DNA of 64,000 bases from Sphingomonas ginsenosidivorax (lineage in GTDB: Bacteria; Pseudomonadota; Alphaproteobacteria; Sphingomonadales; Sphingomonadaceae). Below, in pieces: positions 17,989 through 27,866 of the stretch; position 1 is the stretch's first letter; each line of letters begins with the position of its first letter. The notes under the pieces were generated by a model. The model saw only the letters and a list, made by a program, of their open reading frames with translations, was not told the DNA's origin and did no database searches. The stretch lies in contig NZ_VOQR01000001.1 in NCBI RefSeq assembly GCF_007995065.1, positions 251,001-315,000 of the forward strand, written 5' to 3'. A program made the translations under genes and the position numbers.

Positions 17989-17999
<11 letters not shown>
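16620..17999 (+). CDS. macA: MacA-like periplasmic adaptor (RND/HlyD family)
   Basis: 459 residues. One N-terminal membrane anchor (about 22-41, IAVGVVLLCLLLARC), then lipoyl halves (VSATGKLAPTNQVTVGSQLS and IIRSPVTGVVLARQIDPGQT), an alpha-hairpin with Gln-rich heptads, a beta-barrel and a membrane-proximal domain. A GTG at 16617 is an alternative start; the ATG at 16620 overlaps the nodT stop. MacA links the MacB transporter to the outer-membrane channel for macrolides, toxins or lipids. Odd points: a Ser/Thr-rich insert (SSATSSSTTTATTTTG) and a basic, Gly-rich tail (SSGRRGGGGANKGGGGGQ) not usual in MacA. Confidence 0.9.
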
Positions 18000-18711
<712 letters not shown>

Positions 18712-18724
18712 TGGGCACGCGCAA

Positions 18725-18836
18725 CCCTTCCCCCTCCCGCTCGCGGGAGGGGCTAGGGGAGGGCCTGTCGGCCAAACCAAAGCTTGCGTCTTGCGGACAC
18801 GCCCTCCCCCAACCCCTCCCGCAGGCGGGAGGGGAG
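18725..18836. repeat. Family E-like palindrome within the macB operon
   Basis: Inverted arms CCTTCCCCCTCCCGCTCGCG... and ...CGCAGGCGGGAGGGGAG, separated by ~60 bp, lie between the MacB ATPase and permease genes. The right arm ends three bases before the permease ATG (18840), so its GGGAGGGGAG sequence is the only plausible ribosome-binding site for that gene. Confidence 0.8.
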
Positions 18837-18839
18837 TAG

Positions 18840-20048
18840 ATGTTCTTCACCACACTCTCGCTCGCGCTGCGCTCGATCCGCCGGCACCTGCTGCGGTCGT
18901 TCCTGACCATCCTCGGCATCGTCATCGGCGTCGGTGCGGTCGTGACGATGGTGACGCTCGGCGAAGCCACCACCGCGGCGGTGCAGAAATCGATCTCGGC
19001 GCTCGGTACCAACATTCTGCAGGTCCGCCCCGGCCAGGGCTTCGGCCGTGGCGGCGGCGGCCCGCGTCCGCCCGACTTCAAGCCCGAGGACGTCACCGCG
19101 ATCGCCAACCAGATCGCCGGCGTCACCGCGGTCGCACCGCAGGCGAGCGCCACCGCCACCGCGATCTACGAGGGCGCCAACTGGTCGACGACGATCAACG
19201 GCACCACCAACGCGATCTTCCAGGTCCAGCCCTGGCCGCTGGCAAACGGGCGCTACTGGACCCCGGCCGAGGAAAGCGCCGGCAACGCGGTCTGCGTCAT
19301 CGGCAACACGGTATCGAAGAACCTCTTCCCGAGCGGCGATCCGGTCGGCCGGCGCTTCCGCATCGGCCCGATCAGCTGCGACATCATCGGCGTGCTGACC
19401 ACCCGCGGCCAGGCCGGGTTCGGCGGCGACCAAGACGATACCGTCGTCATGCCGATCAAGGCGGTGCAGCGCCGCTTCACCGGCAACCGCGACATCCGGC
19501 TCATGCTGGTCGGCGTCGACGAGCGCTTCTCGACCGCGACGGTGCAGGCGTCGATCACCGACCTGCTGCGCGAACGCCGCACGATCACCGGCGGCAAGCC
19601 CGACGATTTCAACATCTTCGACACCAAGCAGATTTCGGACACGCTGACCGGCACGACGACGCTGCTGACCGGCATCGTCGCCGCGGTCGCGGGGATCAGC
19701 CTGGTCGTCGGCGGGATCGGGATCATGAACATCATGCTGGTGTCGGTGACCGAGCGCACACGCGAGATCGGCATCCGCCTCGCGATCGGCGCGGTCGCGC
19801 GCGAGGTGCTGCTGCAGTTCCTGGTCGAGGCGATCGCGCTATCGTGCCTGGGCGGGCTGATCGGGCTGATCATCGCGCAGGCGGCGATCGCGATCATCTC
19901 GCCGCTGATCAAGGTCGAATGGATGTTCGACCTGCAGATCAACGTGTTCGCGTTCGCGATCTCGGCGGTGATCGGCGTCGTGTTCGGCTATTTCCCCGCG
20001 CGGCGCGCCGCGGCGATGAACCCTATCGACGCCTTACGGCACGAGTGA
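18840..20048 (+). CDS. MacB-type ABC transporter permease (FtsX fold)
   Basis: 402 residues. A first transmembrane helix (LRSFLTILGIVIGVGAVVTM, within about 20-40) is followed by a ~230-residue periplasmic MacB_PCD domain, then three C-terminal helices with the FtsX signature (VGGIGIMNIMLVSVTERTRE and a closing YFPARRAAAMNPIDALRHE). Partner of the ATPase at 17989 and of MacA and NodT. The Shine-Dalgarno sequence is supplied by the repeat arm just upstream. The 3' end overlaps the convergent mocA-like gene by 26 bp. Confidence 0.93.
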   Translation: MFFTTLSLALRSIRRHLLRSFLTILGIVIGVGAVVTMVTLGEATTAAVQKSISALGTNILQVRPGQGFGRGGGGPRPPDFKPEDVTAIANQIAGVTAVAPQASATATAIYEGANWSTTINGTTNAIFQVQPWPLANGRYWTPAEESAGNAVCVIGNTVSKNLFPSGDPVGRRFRIGPISCDIIGVLTTRGQAGFGGDQDDTVVMPIKAVQRRFTGNRDIRLMLVGVDERFSTATVQASITDLLRERRTITGGKPDDFNIFDTKQISDTLTGTTTLLTGIVAAVAGISLVVGGIGIMNIMLVSVTERTREIGIRLAIGAVAREVLLQFLVEAIALSCLGGLIGLIIAQAAIAIISPLIKVEWMFDLQINVFAFAISAVIGVVFGYFPARRAAAMNPIDALRHE

Positions 20049-20640
20049 TCGCCGTCGACGGATCGTGGACCAGCGCCTGCAGCGCGGCCAGATCCTCGGG
20101 CGTGTCGATGTCTATCAGCTCGGCGGGCGAGGTGACGACGTGGCGCCCGGCCTTGACCAGCTCGCGTGCGCCGGCATCGCCGTCGAGCGTCAGCAGGAAG
20201 TTGAACTGCGCGCGGCCGAAGACCACGGGGGGCGAGGGCTTCTCGCCATCGCTCGACGCCACCACCGCGTCGTCGCTGTCGGCGGCGTCGAGCAGCCGGT
20301 AGATATGTGCGGTCGTCAGCCGCGGCATGTCGGCCAGCGCGATCAGTACCGCCGCCGCGCCTGCCTGCTGAGCATGCCGTACGCCCAGCTTCACCGACCG
20401 CGACATGCCGGCATCGGGATCGTCGTTATGGACCACGGTATAGCCGCGCGACGCGAAATCGAGCTGGCAGCCATCGGTGACGACCAGCCGGTCCTTGAAC
20501 GGCATGCCCTCAAGCGCCGTGACGACGTGGAAGCCGATCGGCTTGCCGAGGAAATCCGCCTCCAGCTTGTTCGGGATGCCGAACCGCTCCGACTTGCCCG
20601 CTGCGAGCAAGACGAGGACGACGTCTTCAGCCGCGATCAT
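20023..20640 (-). CDS. mocA: Molybdenum cofactor cytidylyltransferase-like protein
   Basis: 205 residues, MobA/MocA-type NTP-transferase. N-terminal LLAAGKSERFGIPNKL is the nucleotide and metal-binding loop; ALADMPRLT carries the conserved Asp. MocA adds CMP to molybdopterin to form the molybdopterin-cytosine-dinucleotide cofactor used by the xanthine-oxidase family. Location at the end of an aldehyde-oxidoreductase operon, overlapping xdhC by 14 bp, makes MocA more likely than MobA. It overlaps the convergent macB permease by 26 bp. Confidence 0.8.
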   Translation of the reverse strand: MIAAEDVVLVLLAAGKSERFGIPNKLEADFLGKPIGFHVVTALEGMPFKDRLVVTDGCQLDFASRGYTVVHNDDPDAGMSRSVKLGVRHAQQAGAAAVLIALADMPRLTTAHIYRLLDAADSDDAVVASSDGEKPSPPVVFGRAQFNFLLTLDGDAGARELVKAGRHVVTSPAELIDIDTPEDLAALQALVHDPSTAITRAVRRR

Positions 20641-21550
20641 GGAACGCTCCGATCATCGCGGCGGCGACGGACAGCGCGATCTCGGACGGCCCGATCGCGC
20701 CGATGTCGATCCCGACCGGCGCGTCGATCCGCTCGATCTGCTCGGGCGACAGGCCCGCGGTGGCAAGGCGTTCGCGCCGCGCCGCGTGGCTCTTGCGCGA
20801 GCCGAGCGCGCCGACATAGGCGGCATCGCTGCCGAGTGCGGCGATGAGGGCCGGATCGTCGATCTTGATGTCGTGGCTGAGCGTCACGACCGCGGTCGAC
20901 GGGCCCGGGCGATAGGCGGCGATCGCCTCGTCGGGCCAGCGGTCGTCAAGCGTGACGCTGGGGAAGCGCTCCTCGGTAAGGAAGCGCGCGCGGGGGTCGA
21001 TCACCACCGTCTCGATCCCCAGCGTCGTCGCGAGCTGTGCCAGCGACTGCGCGATCTGCACCGCGCCGACGATGAGCAGGCGGCGTGGCGGGTCGTAGCG
21101 GTTGACGAACGCCTGGCCGGTCTCGAGCGGCCGGGCGTCGGAATGGCCCGAGGCGAGGTCGGTCGAGACGGTGAGCGCGTCGCCGGCATCGCGCGCGGCG
21201 GCGATGCGGTCGAACAGTTCGGGGTCGAAGCCCTCGGCCGAGACCGGCTGCACCATCACCGCGATCTCGCCGCCGCAGGGCAGGCCGACCTCCCACGCGG
21301 CCGCGTCGGCGACGCCGTAGCTGCGCACCGAGAAGGGCGCGCCGGCAATGACGTCGGCGGCGGTGGCGAGGATGTCGCTTTCGACGCAGCCGCCCGACAC
21401 CGACCCCTCGAACCGGCCGTCGGCGTGGACCAGCATGTGACTGCCCTTGGGGCGGGGTGCGGAGCCCCAGGTCGAGACGACCGTGGCGATCGCCATCGGT
21501 TCGCCCTTCCACGCCTTCGCGGCGGCAATCACGCTATCGTTTTCAGCCAT
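20627..21550 (-). CDS. XdhC/PaoD-family molybdenum cofactor insertion chaperone
   Basis: 307 residues, with the N-terminal XdhC_CoxI domain (ATVVSTWGSAPRPKGSHMLV, FEGSVSGGCVES and the LPCGGEIAV motif) and the C-terminal Rossmann-like XdhC_C domain (LLIVGAVQIAQSLAQLA, DPRARFLTEERFP, AYVGALGSRKSHAARRERL). Known members bind the maturing molybdenum cofactor and insert it into xanthine dehydrogenase-type apoenzymes. It lies between the oxidoreductase subunits and mocA, the E. coli PaoD position. Separated from the upstream large-subunit gene by a family B repeat. Confidence 0.92.
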   Translation of the reverse strand: MAENDSVIAAAKAWKGEPMAIATVVSTWGSAPRPKGSHMLVHADGRFEGSVSGGCVESDILATAADVIAGAPFSVRSYGVADAAAWEVGLPCGGEIAVMVQPVSAEGFDPELFDRIAAARDAGDALTVSTDLASGHSDARPLETGQAFVNRYDPPRRLLIVGAVQIAQSLAQLATTLGIETVVIDPRARFLTEERFPSVTLDDRWPDEAIAAYRPGPSTAVVTLSHDIKIDDPALIAALGSDAAYVGALGSRKSHAARRERLATAGLSPEQIERIDAPVGIDIGAIGPSEIALSVAAAMIGAFHDRG

Positions 21551-21563
21551 GTCTTGTCTCTTT

Positions 21564-21658
21564 CGTCATGCCGGACTTGTTCCGGCATCCATCGTGCGGC
21601 GTACTCTATGGGTTCGGATGTGCGGTGACATGGACCCCGGAACAAGTCCGGGGTGACG
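21564..21658. repeat. Family B palindromic element, degenerate
   Basis: Arms CGTCATGCCGGACTTGTTCC... and ...CCGGAACAAGTCCGGGGTGACG, inverted, with a ~45-bp spacer. It lies between xdhC and the second molybdenum-binding subunit gene, ending one base before that gene's 3' end. Confidence 0.8.
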
Positions 21659-21659
21659 G

Positions 21660-23864
21660 TCACACAGCCGGCAATCCGTCCAGCAGCTTGTCGAGCGTCA
21701 CCGGAAACTCGCGCACCCGGATCCCCGTCGCGTTGTAGATCGCGTTGGCGACCGCCGCGCCGGCGCCCGAGATGCCGAGTTCCCCGACCCCCTTGGCCCC
21801 TGCGGGATTCGCCGAATCGTCGATCTCCTCGATGAAATGCACCGCGATCTGCGGCACGTCGGCGTTCACCGCGACGTGGTACTCGCCGAAATCGGGGTTC
21901 ACGAAGCTGCCCGTCCGGATGTCGACGACCGCTTCTTCGCCAAGCGCATAGGAGATGCCCCAGATCATCCCGCCGACGATCTGGTTGGCGGCGGTCTTCG
22001 CGTTGAGCACGCGGCCGACGTCGAACACGCCGAGCATCCGCCGGACCCGCGTCTCGCCGGTTACCGCGTTGACCGCGACCTCGACGAACTGCGCGCCGTG
22101 GCTGGCTTGGCTGGTGCGCTTGCTCTCGGCACCCGGCCCGGTCTTGCCCATCGCGACGATCGGGTCGCCGCGCACGAGATCCGCCATCGACACCTGCCGC
22201 GTACCGACGCTGACGCAGCCGTCCTTCAGCCGCAGCTCCTCGGGCGCCGCATTCATCCGCCGCGCGAGTTCGGCGAGGATGTCCTCGCACGCCAGCGCCA
22301 CCGCGGCGGTCGCGCTGCCCGCGCCGAACGATCCCCCCGACCCCGCGCTCGGCGGCAGGTCGGTATCGCCGATCCGCACGTTTACGTCGGCGACGGGCAG
22401 GCCGAGCATCTCGCCCGCCATCTGCGCGAGGATCGTATAGGTGCCCGTGCCGATATCGGTCATGTCGCATTCGACCGTCGCGCGACCGTCCGCCTCCAGC
22501 CGCACGCGCGCCTGCGCCTGCACGGTGAAGTTGCCGCGCAGCGCCGCCGCCATGCCGATGCCGATCAGCCACTCGCCCTCGCGGACCGATCCGGGGGCGG
22601 GCACCGTCTCGGGCCAGCCGAACCACGCCGCGCCCTGCGCGTAGCAATCGAGCATCCGCCGCGTCGAGAACGGCTTGCCGCTGACGGGATCGGTCTCGGG
22701 CTCGTTGCGGCGGCGGAGTTCGAGCGGGTTCAGCGTCAGTTGCTCGGCCAGTTCGTCCATCGCGCATTCGACCGCGAAGGTACCGACCGCTTCGCCGGGC
22801 GCGCGGACCGCACCACTCGCGGGCAGGTTGACGCGGACCAGGTCGGTGCGGAACCGCCGCGCCTCGCCGCGGTACAGCGGCAAGGTCCCGAACGGCACGG
22901 GTTCCAGGAACTCGCCGTCGTCGTTCTGCGCGGCGACGCTCTCATGCCCGAAACCGCTGATCACACCGTCGGCGTCGCACGCGATGCGGACGCGCTGCAC
23001 GGTGTGCGAGCGGTGGTGGACCATATAGGCGGTCTGGCGGCGGGGGAGGGCGATCTTGACCGGCCGGCCGATCGCCTCGGCCGCTATCGCAGCGAGGATG
23101 ACCTCGGAGCCGACCCCGGTCTTTCCGCCGAACCCGCCACCGACATAGGGCGCGAGCACGCGGACGGAATCCGGATCGATCTTGAGCGCGTTGGCGATCG
23201 TCTTGCGCGCACCGCCGATCACCTGGCTGCTGGTGCGGACGATCAGCTTGCCGTCCTCCCACCAGGCGGTCGTCGCATGCGGTTCGAGCGCGGCGGGGAA
23301 GTGCACCGGCGTCGTGTAGGTCCGGTCCAGCGTCACCGCTGCGGACGCCATCGCCGCATCGAGATCGCCGATGTCGACCGGCGCCAGGAAGCCGATATCG
23401 GGATTGGTGTCGACGGTCTGCTCGGCGACGTCGTAGCGCGGCGTGCCGGCCTCGACCTCGACTACCACCAAAGCCGCCGCCTCGCGCGCGATCTCCTGGT
23501 GTTCGGCAACGACGATCGCGACGGGCTGGCCCAGATGCAGGATCGTCGCCGTGTCGAACAGCGGCATCGCGCGCGAATTGGACTCGCCCGCGGGCATCCG
23601 CTTGTCACCGTGGATGACCGCGATCACGCCCGGCAACGCCTTCGCCGCCGTGTCGTCGATGCGCAGAATCCTGCCGCTGCCGACCGGCGTCCCGACGATC
23701 GCCGCATAGGCGGTTCCGTCGGGCGTGCCTTCATAGGCGTAGTTCGCTGCGCCCGAGACCTTGGCAGGACCCTCGATCCGGTCGACGGGCCGCCCGAGCA
23801 CGCCCTGTACCGCGCGGTCCAGCGCCGCCGGCCGGAACGCGGCGTCCATTACGTGATCGGTCAT
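21660..23864 (-). CDS. Molybdenum-binding subunit of aldehyde oxidoreductase, copy 2
   Basis: 734 residues, PaoC/XdhB-like. Seen: VDRIEGPAKVSGAANYAYE at the N-terminus, [48 protein letters not shown], and [21 protein letters not shown] with the catalytic Glu at about 695. The frame stays open upstream to 24212 through a repeat; the ATG at 23864 starts the homologous region. It is a close-format paralogue of the gene at 24058 and has no small subunits of its own. It could form an alternative complex with the same FeS and FAD subunits. Confidence 0.9.
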   Translation of the reverse strand: MTDHVMDAAFRPAALDRAVQGVLGRPVDRIEGPAKVSGAANYAYEGTPDGTAYAAIVGTPVGSGRILRIDDTAAKALPGVIAVIHGDKRMPAGESNSRAMPLFDTATILHLGQPVAIVVAEHQEIAREAAALVVVEVEAGTPRYDVAEQTVDTNPDIGFLAPVDIGDLDAAMASAAVTLDRTYTTPVHFPAALEPHATTAWWEDGKLIVRTSSQVIGGARKTIANALKIDPDSVRVLAPYVGGGFGGKTGVGSEVILAAIAAEAIGRPVKIALPRRQTAYMVHHRSHTVQRVRIACDADGVISGFGHESVAAQNDDGEFLEPVPFGTLPLYRGEARRFRTDLVRVNLPASGAVRAPGEAVGTFAVECAMDELAEQLTLNPLELRRRNEPETDPVSGKPFSTRRMLDCYAQGAAWFGWPETVPAPGSVREGEWLIGIGMAAALRGNFTVQAQARVRLEADGRATVECDMTDIGTGTYTILAQMAGEMLGLPVADVNVRIGDTDLPPSAGSGGSFGAGSATAAVALACEDILAELARRMNAAPEELRLKDGCVSVGTRQVSMADLVRGDPIVAMGKTGPGAESKRTSQASHGAQFVEVAVNAVTGETRVRRMLGVFDVGRVLNAKTAANQIVGGMIWGISYALGEEAVVDIRTGSFVNPDFGEYHVAVNADVPQIAVHFIEEIDDSANPAGAKGVGELGISGAGAAVANAIYNATGIRVREFPVTLDKLLDGLPAV

Positions 23865-23934
23865 GCATGATCCTCGAAGATGAGGCTTAAGATAGGGGCG
23901 GGGTGGGGATGTGGCTAGCGGCCAGACCTTACTC

Positions 23935-24033
23935 TCCCATCCGGTGGAGGCCGGGCCCAGTTGGGAGAACCATGGTGGAAGGCAGCGCTCCGTTACCGTC
24001 GTTTTCCGACTGAGCCCCGGCCTCCGCCGGGGA
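23935..24033. repeat. Family A palindromic element, degenerate
   Basis: Left arm (23935-23966) ends GGCCGGGCCCAGTTGGGA, the right arm (24006-24033) reads CCGACTGAGCCCCGGCCTCC and on. The spacer shares GCGCTCCGTTACCG with other family A copies. Separates the two tandem molybdenum subunit genes. Nothing else is visible between 23865 and 24057. Confidence 0.75.
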
Positions 24034-24057
24034 TGTATGGTGTCGAGGGGGATCCGA

Positions 24058-26295
24058 CTAGACCGCCGGCAATTCCTCGAGCAGCTTGTCGAGCGTGATC
24101 GGGAAGTCGCGGACGCGCACGCCGGTGGCGTTGAAGACCGCGTTCGCGACCGCGGCCGCCGCACCCGAGATACCCAGCTCGCCGATCCCCTTGGCGTGGA
24201 TCGGGTTCGCATGGATGTCGCGCTCGTCGAGGAAATGCACGTCCATCTGCGGCACGTCGGCGTTCGCCGGCACGTGATATTCCGCGAGGTCGCGGTTCAC
24301 GAGCTTGCCGTTGCGCGTGTCGTGGATCAGATCCTCGGTCAGCGCGGTGCCGATGCCGAAGGTCATGCCGCCCAGGCACTGCGAGCGTGCGGTCTTCGCG
24401 TTGAGCACGCGACCCGCCGCGAACACGCCGAGCATCCGCCGCACGCGGACTTCGCCGGTGACGACGTTGACCGCGACTTCGGCGAAATGCGCGCCGAACG
24501 ACGCCTGCGTGGTCTGCTTCTCCTGCTTGCCCGGCTTGATATGCCCGGTCGCCTCGAGACCTTCGCCGACCAGCTCGCCGATCGGGGTCGACCTATTGTC
24601 GCCGATCGCCTTGCCGTCCTTGAGCGTCAGGCCGTCCTCGTCGACGTCCATCGCCTTGGCGAGCTTGCCGCGCAGCATCTCGCAGGCGAGATAGACTGCC
24701 GACCCAGCCGACGCTGCGCCCCACGACCCGCCCGAACCCGCCGCGGGCGGATCATTGGTGTCACCCAGCGACAGCGTGATGTTCTCGACCGGGATGCCGA
24801 GGATCTCGGACGCGATCTGCGCCAGGATCGTGTAGCTGCCGGTGCCGATGTCGGTCATTGCGGAGGCGACCGTGGCCGAGCCGTCGGGATGGATCTCGAC
24901 CTTGGCGGACGATTCCATCAGCATGTTGCCGCGGACCGCGGACGATACGCCCATGCCAACCAGCCATTCGCCCTCGCGGCGCGTGCCCGCCTTCTGGCGC
25001 TGGCTCCAGCCGAACCGCTGCGCACCCTCGTCGAGCGAGCGCATCAGCTGGCGCGACGAGAAGGGAATGTCCTTCTCGGGATCCTGCGCGGGATCGTTGA
25101 TCCGGCGCAGCTCGATCGGGTCGAGCCCGAGCTTCTCCGCCAGTTCGTCGAGCGCGCATTCCAGCGCGACCATGCCGACCGCTTCGCCGGGCGCACGCAT
25201 CGAACCCGACAGCACGAAGTTGAGATCGACCAGGTCGTGCGTGATCAGCCGGTTCTCGCCGCCGTACAGCAGGTGCGTGCCGATGCCGGCGGGCTCGAAA
25301 TAATCCTCGGTCGACTGGTTCGAACACAGCGTCTCGTGCCCAATTGCGGTCAGGCGGCCATCGGCATGCGCCGCGAGCCGCATCCGCTGCTCGGTGTTCG
25401 AGCGGCGCACGGTCGCGTCGAACACCTGCTGGCGGGCCATAACCGCCTTGACCGGGCGGCCGAGCTGCTTCGCGGCGATCGCCGCCGCGACGCTCTCGGG
25501 CGCGATGCCGAGTTTCGAGCCGAAGCCGCCGCCGATGTAGCGTGCGATGATGCGCACCTTCTTGGGCGATACGCCGAGCGACTTGGCGAGCTGCTGCGCG
25601 TCCGAGGTCGGCATCTGGTACGCGCCGTACAGGTCGAGCGATCCGTCGTCGTCCCACACCGCGATCGAGGCATGCGGCTCCATCGCCGCCGAGTTCTGGC
25701 TGGGCGTCACATAGGTCACGTCGATCGACACCGGCGCATCGGCCACCGCCTGGTCGACGTCGCCCTGCGCGAAATGCGCCTTGGTCGCGTCGTCGGCGGG
25801 CTTGCGCGTCTCGTCCTTGTGCGCGGCGAACTCGTACTGGCCTTCGCTCGCCTCGTACTGGATCGGCAATGCCTGCGCGGCGTCGCGCGCGACCTCGAAG
25901 CTCTCGGCGAGCACGATCGCGACGATCTGGCCGGAGAACGCGATGTCCTTGACACCTTGCGTCGGCGCGTCGGTCGCGCCGCCCTGTGCGGCGACGCGGA
26001 TGAACCGGTCGAAGTCGGTGACGACGTCGATCACGCCGGGGATGCCGCGGATCGCATCGGCATCGATGCTGACCACCTTGCCGGCCGCGATGCTCGATCC
26101 GACGAGGACGCCGTACGCCATGTTGTCGAATGCGTATTCGGCCGCATAGGTCGCCGTGCCCGAGACTTTCAGCGGGCCGTCGACGCGGTCGAGCGGGCGG
26201 CTGATGACGCCCTGCACCCCGGTGTCGAGCAGGCTCTCCGGGTGAGGCTTGTCCATCGTCAGGCTGTTGGTGGTGCCGAAACCGAACATGCTCAT
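24058..26295 (-). CDS. Molybdenum-binding subunit of aldehyde oxidoreductase, copy 1 (PaoC-like)
   Basis: 745 residues; E. coli PaoC is of similar length. Seen: [66 protein letters not shown] and [21 protein letters not shown] with the catalytic Glu near 706. The subunit would bind molybdopterin cytosine dinucleotide and oxidise aldehydes. Start chosen at the ATG at 26295, which overlaps the FAD-subunit stop (ATGA); the longer frame reads through that gene. Third gene of a paoA-paoB-paoC-type operon. Confidence 0.92.
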   Translation of the reverse strand: MSMFGFGTTNSLTMDKPHPESLLDTGVQGVISRPLDRVDGPLKVSGTATYAAEYAFDNMAYGVLVGSSIAAGKVVSIDADAIRGIPGVIDVVTDFDRFIRVAAQGGATDAPTQGVKDIAFSGQIVAIVLAESFEVARDAAQALPIQYEASEGQYEFAAHKDETRKPADDATKAHFAQGDVDQAVADAPVSIDVTYVTPSQNSAAMEPHASIAVWDDDGSLDLYGAYQMPTSDAQQLAKSLGVSPKKVRIIARYIGGGFGSKLGIAPESVAAAIAAKQLGRPVKAVMARQQVFDATVRRSNTEQRMRLAAHADGRLTAIGHETLCSNQSTEDYFEPAGIGTHLLYGGENRLITHDLVDLNFVLSGSMRAPGEAVGMVALECALDELAEKLGLDPIELRRINDPAQDPEKDIPFSSRQLMRSLDEGAQRFGWSQRQKAGTRREGEWLVGMGVSSAVRGNMLMESSAKVEIHPDGSATVASAMTDIGTGSYTILAQIASEILGIPVENITLSLGDTNDPPAAGSGGSWGAASAGSAVYLACEMLRGKLAKAMDVDEDGLTLKDGKAIGDNRSTPIGELVGEGLEATGHIKPGKQEKQTTQASFGAHFAEVAVNVVTGEVRVRRMLGVFAAGRVLNAKTARSQCLGGMTFGIGTALTEDLIHDTRNGKLVNRDLAEYHVPANADVPQMDVHFLDERDIHANPIHAKGIGELGISGAAAAVANAVFNATGVRVRDFPITLDKLLEELPAV

Positions 26296-27269
26296 GCTCC
26301 CGTCAATTCGCGAAGAGTCGCGATCAAGGTCCGCTTGACCAGCGGGATCTTGAAGTCGTTCGAGCCGAAGCCCCTGGCGTCGGCGACGAGCGCGTCGGCC
26401 GCTGCCGCGAACACCGCGTCGCTCGGCGCGCTGCCGACCAGGGCCGCCTCGACCGCGTCGTTCTTCCACGGCATCGGGCCGAGCCCGCCGAACGCGAGCG
26501 AGGCGCTGGCGATCCGGCCATCCTCGACCGAGACGACGCCCGCGACCGAGACCAGCGCGAACGCGTAGGACGCACGGTCGCGCACCTTGCGATAGGCATG
26601 CTTGCCCTTGGCCGGGGCTGGCAGCTCGATATGCGTGATCAGCTCGCCGGCTTCGAGCACCGTCTCGATATGCGGCGTGTCGCCGGGCAGGCGGTAGAAC
26701 TCATGGACCGAGATCCGCCGCCGGTCGCCGTCCGCCTTCAGTGTCACGATCGTCGCATCGAGCGCGCGCATCGCGACCGCCATGTCGCTGGGGTGCGTGG
26801 CGATGCAATGCTCGCTGGTGCCGAGCACCGCGAGGATGCGGTTGAACCCGCCGATCGCGTCGCAACCCGTGCCGGGCTCGCGCTTGTTGCACTTGGCGGC
26901 GGTGTCGTAGAAATAATAGCAGCGCGTCCGCTGGAGCATGTTGCCGCCGGTCGATGCCTTGTTGCGCAGCTGGCCGCTCGCGCCTGCCAGCAGCGCACGG
27001 CTGAGCACCTCGTATTTGGCGATGACGCGCGGGTCGGCGGCGAGGTCGCTGTTCGGGACCAGCGCACCGATCGTCAGGCCTCCGTCCTCGCGCTCTTCGA
27101 TCTTGGCGAGGTCGAGGCGGCTGATGTCGACGAGCTTGTCAGGGGTCTCGATCTGCAGCTTCATCAGGTCAAGCAGGTTGGTCCCGCCCGCGATGAATTT
27201 CGCGCTGCCTACGATGTCGGCGACCGCTGCCTCGGGGGTTGCGGCCTTTTCATAGGTGAAGGTCTTCAC
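26292..27269 (-). CDS. FAD-binding subunit of aldehyde oxidoreductase with extra FeS site (PaoB-like)
   Basis: 325 residues from a GTG that overlaps the small-subunit stop (GTGA, 27266-27269). The FAD-binding PCMH fold shows [12 protein letters not shown] and [18 protein letters not shown], with a CO-dehydrogenase flavoprotein C-terminal domain. Four cysteines at about 117, 127, 136 and 155 (within [17 protein letters not shown] and HCIATHP) match the insertion that binds a [4Fe-4S] cluster in E. coli PaoB and hydroxybenzoyl-CoA reductase, and that xanthine dehydrogenases lack. This identifies the operon as PaoABC-like rather than xanthine dehydrogenase. Confidence 0.92.
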   Translation of the reverse strand: MKTFTYEKAATPEAAVADIVGSAKFIAGGTNLLDLMKLQIETPDKLVDISRLDLAKIEEREDGGLTIGALVPNSDLAADPRVIAKYEVLSRALLAGASGQLRNKASTGGNMLQRTRCYYFYDTAAKCNKREPGTGCDAIGGFNRILAVLGTSEHCIATHPSDMAVAMRALDATIVTLKADGDRRRISVHEFYRLPGDTPHIETVLEAGELITHIELPAPAKGKHAYRKVRDRASYAFALVSVAGVVSVEDGRIASASLAFGGLGPMPWKNDAVEAALVGSAPSDAVFAAAADALVADARGFGSNDFKIPLVKRTLIATLRELTGA

Positions 27270-27832
27270 GAGGCCAGCTCCCCGTGCTTCAGTTCGTTGC
27301 GCATCGCTTCGTCCTTCTCGTCCGCGGTGCGGCCGGCGGGCTCTGCGCCCGCGACTTCGCGGATCGCGTCGACGATGTTGGGATAGGCGGCGCAGCGGCA
27401 GATGTTGCCGCTCATCCGCTCGGAAATCTCGGCGTCGTCGAATTTCGGGTCGGTCAGGTCGCCCGATGCATGGCTGGCCCAGCCCTTCTTGACCTCGTCG
27501 AGCATGCCGACCGCCGAGCAGATCTGGCCCGGGGTGCAATAGCCGCACTGATAGCCGTCGTGCCGCACGAACGCGTCCTGCAGCGGGTGGAGATTGCCGA
27601 CCTGGCCCAGGCCCTCGATCGTCGTGATCTCGTCGTCCTGATGCATCACCGCGAGCGTCAGGCAGGAATTGACCCGCCGGCCGTCGATCAGCACCGTGCA
27701 GGCGCCGCATTGGCCGTGGTCGCAGCCCTTTTTCGAGCCGGTCAGCCCGAGATGCTCGCGGCACAGATCGAGCACCGACGTACGGATATCGACGTCCGCG
27801 TCATAAGATTGACCATTGATCGTGAAATGCAT
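27266..27832 (-). CDS. 2Fe-2S subunit of aldehyde oxidoreductase (PaoA-like)
   Basis: 188 residues. A plant-ferredoxin-type [2Fe-2S] domain (C37, C42, C45, C57 in [12 protein letters not shown] and SCLTL) and a helical [2Fe-2S] domain (C96, C99, C145, C147 in CGYCTPGQ and NICRCAAY). It passes electrons from the molybdenum centre to FAD. E. coli PaoA has a long Tat signal; this one starts [15 protein letters not shown] with no leader, so the complex is probably cytoplasmic. First gene of the minus-strand operon; its promoter must lie in the short divergent gap (27833-27866) or overlap the neighbouring gene's start. Confidence 0.93.
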   Translation of the reverse strand: MHFTINGQSYDADVDIRTSVLDLCREHLGLTGSKKGCDHGQCGACTVLIDGRRVNSCLTLAVMHQDDEITTIEGLGQVGNLHPLQDAFVRHDGYQCGYCTPGQICSAVGMLDEVKKGWASHASGDLTDPKFDDAEISERMSGNICRCAAYPNIVDAIREVAGAEPAGRTADEKDEAMRNELKHGELAS

Positions 27833-27866
27833 GGGGCTCGTCCTCCGGTTTGGGTGCTGAACGCCG

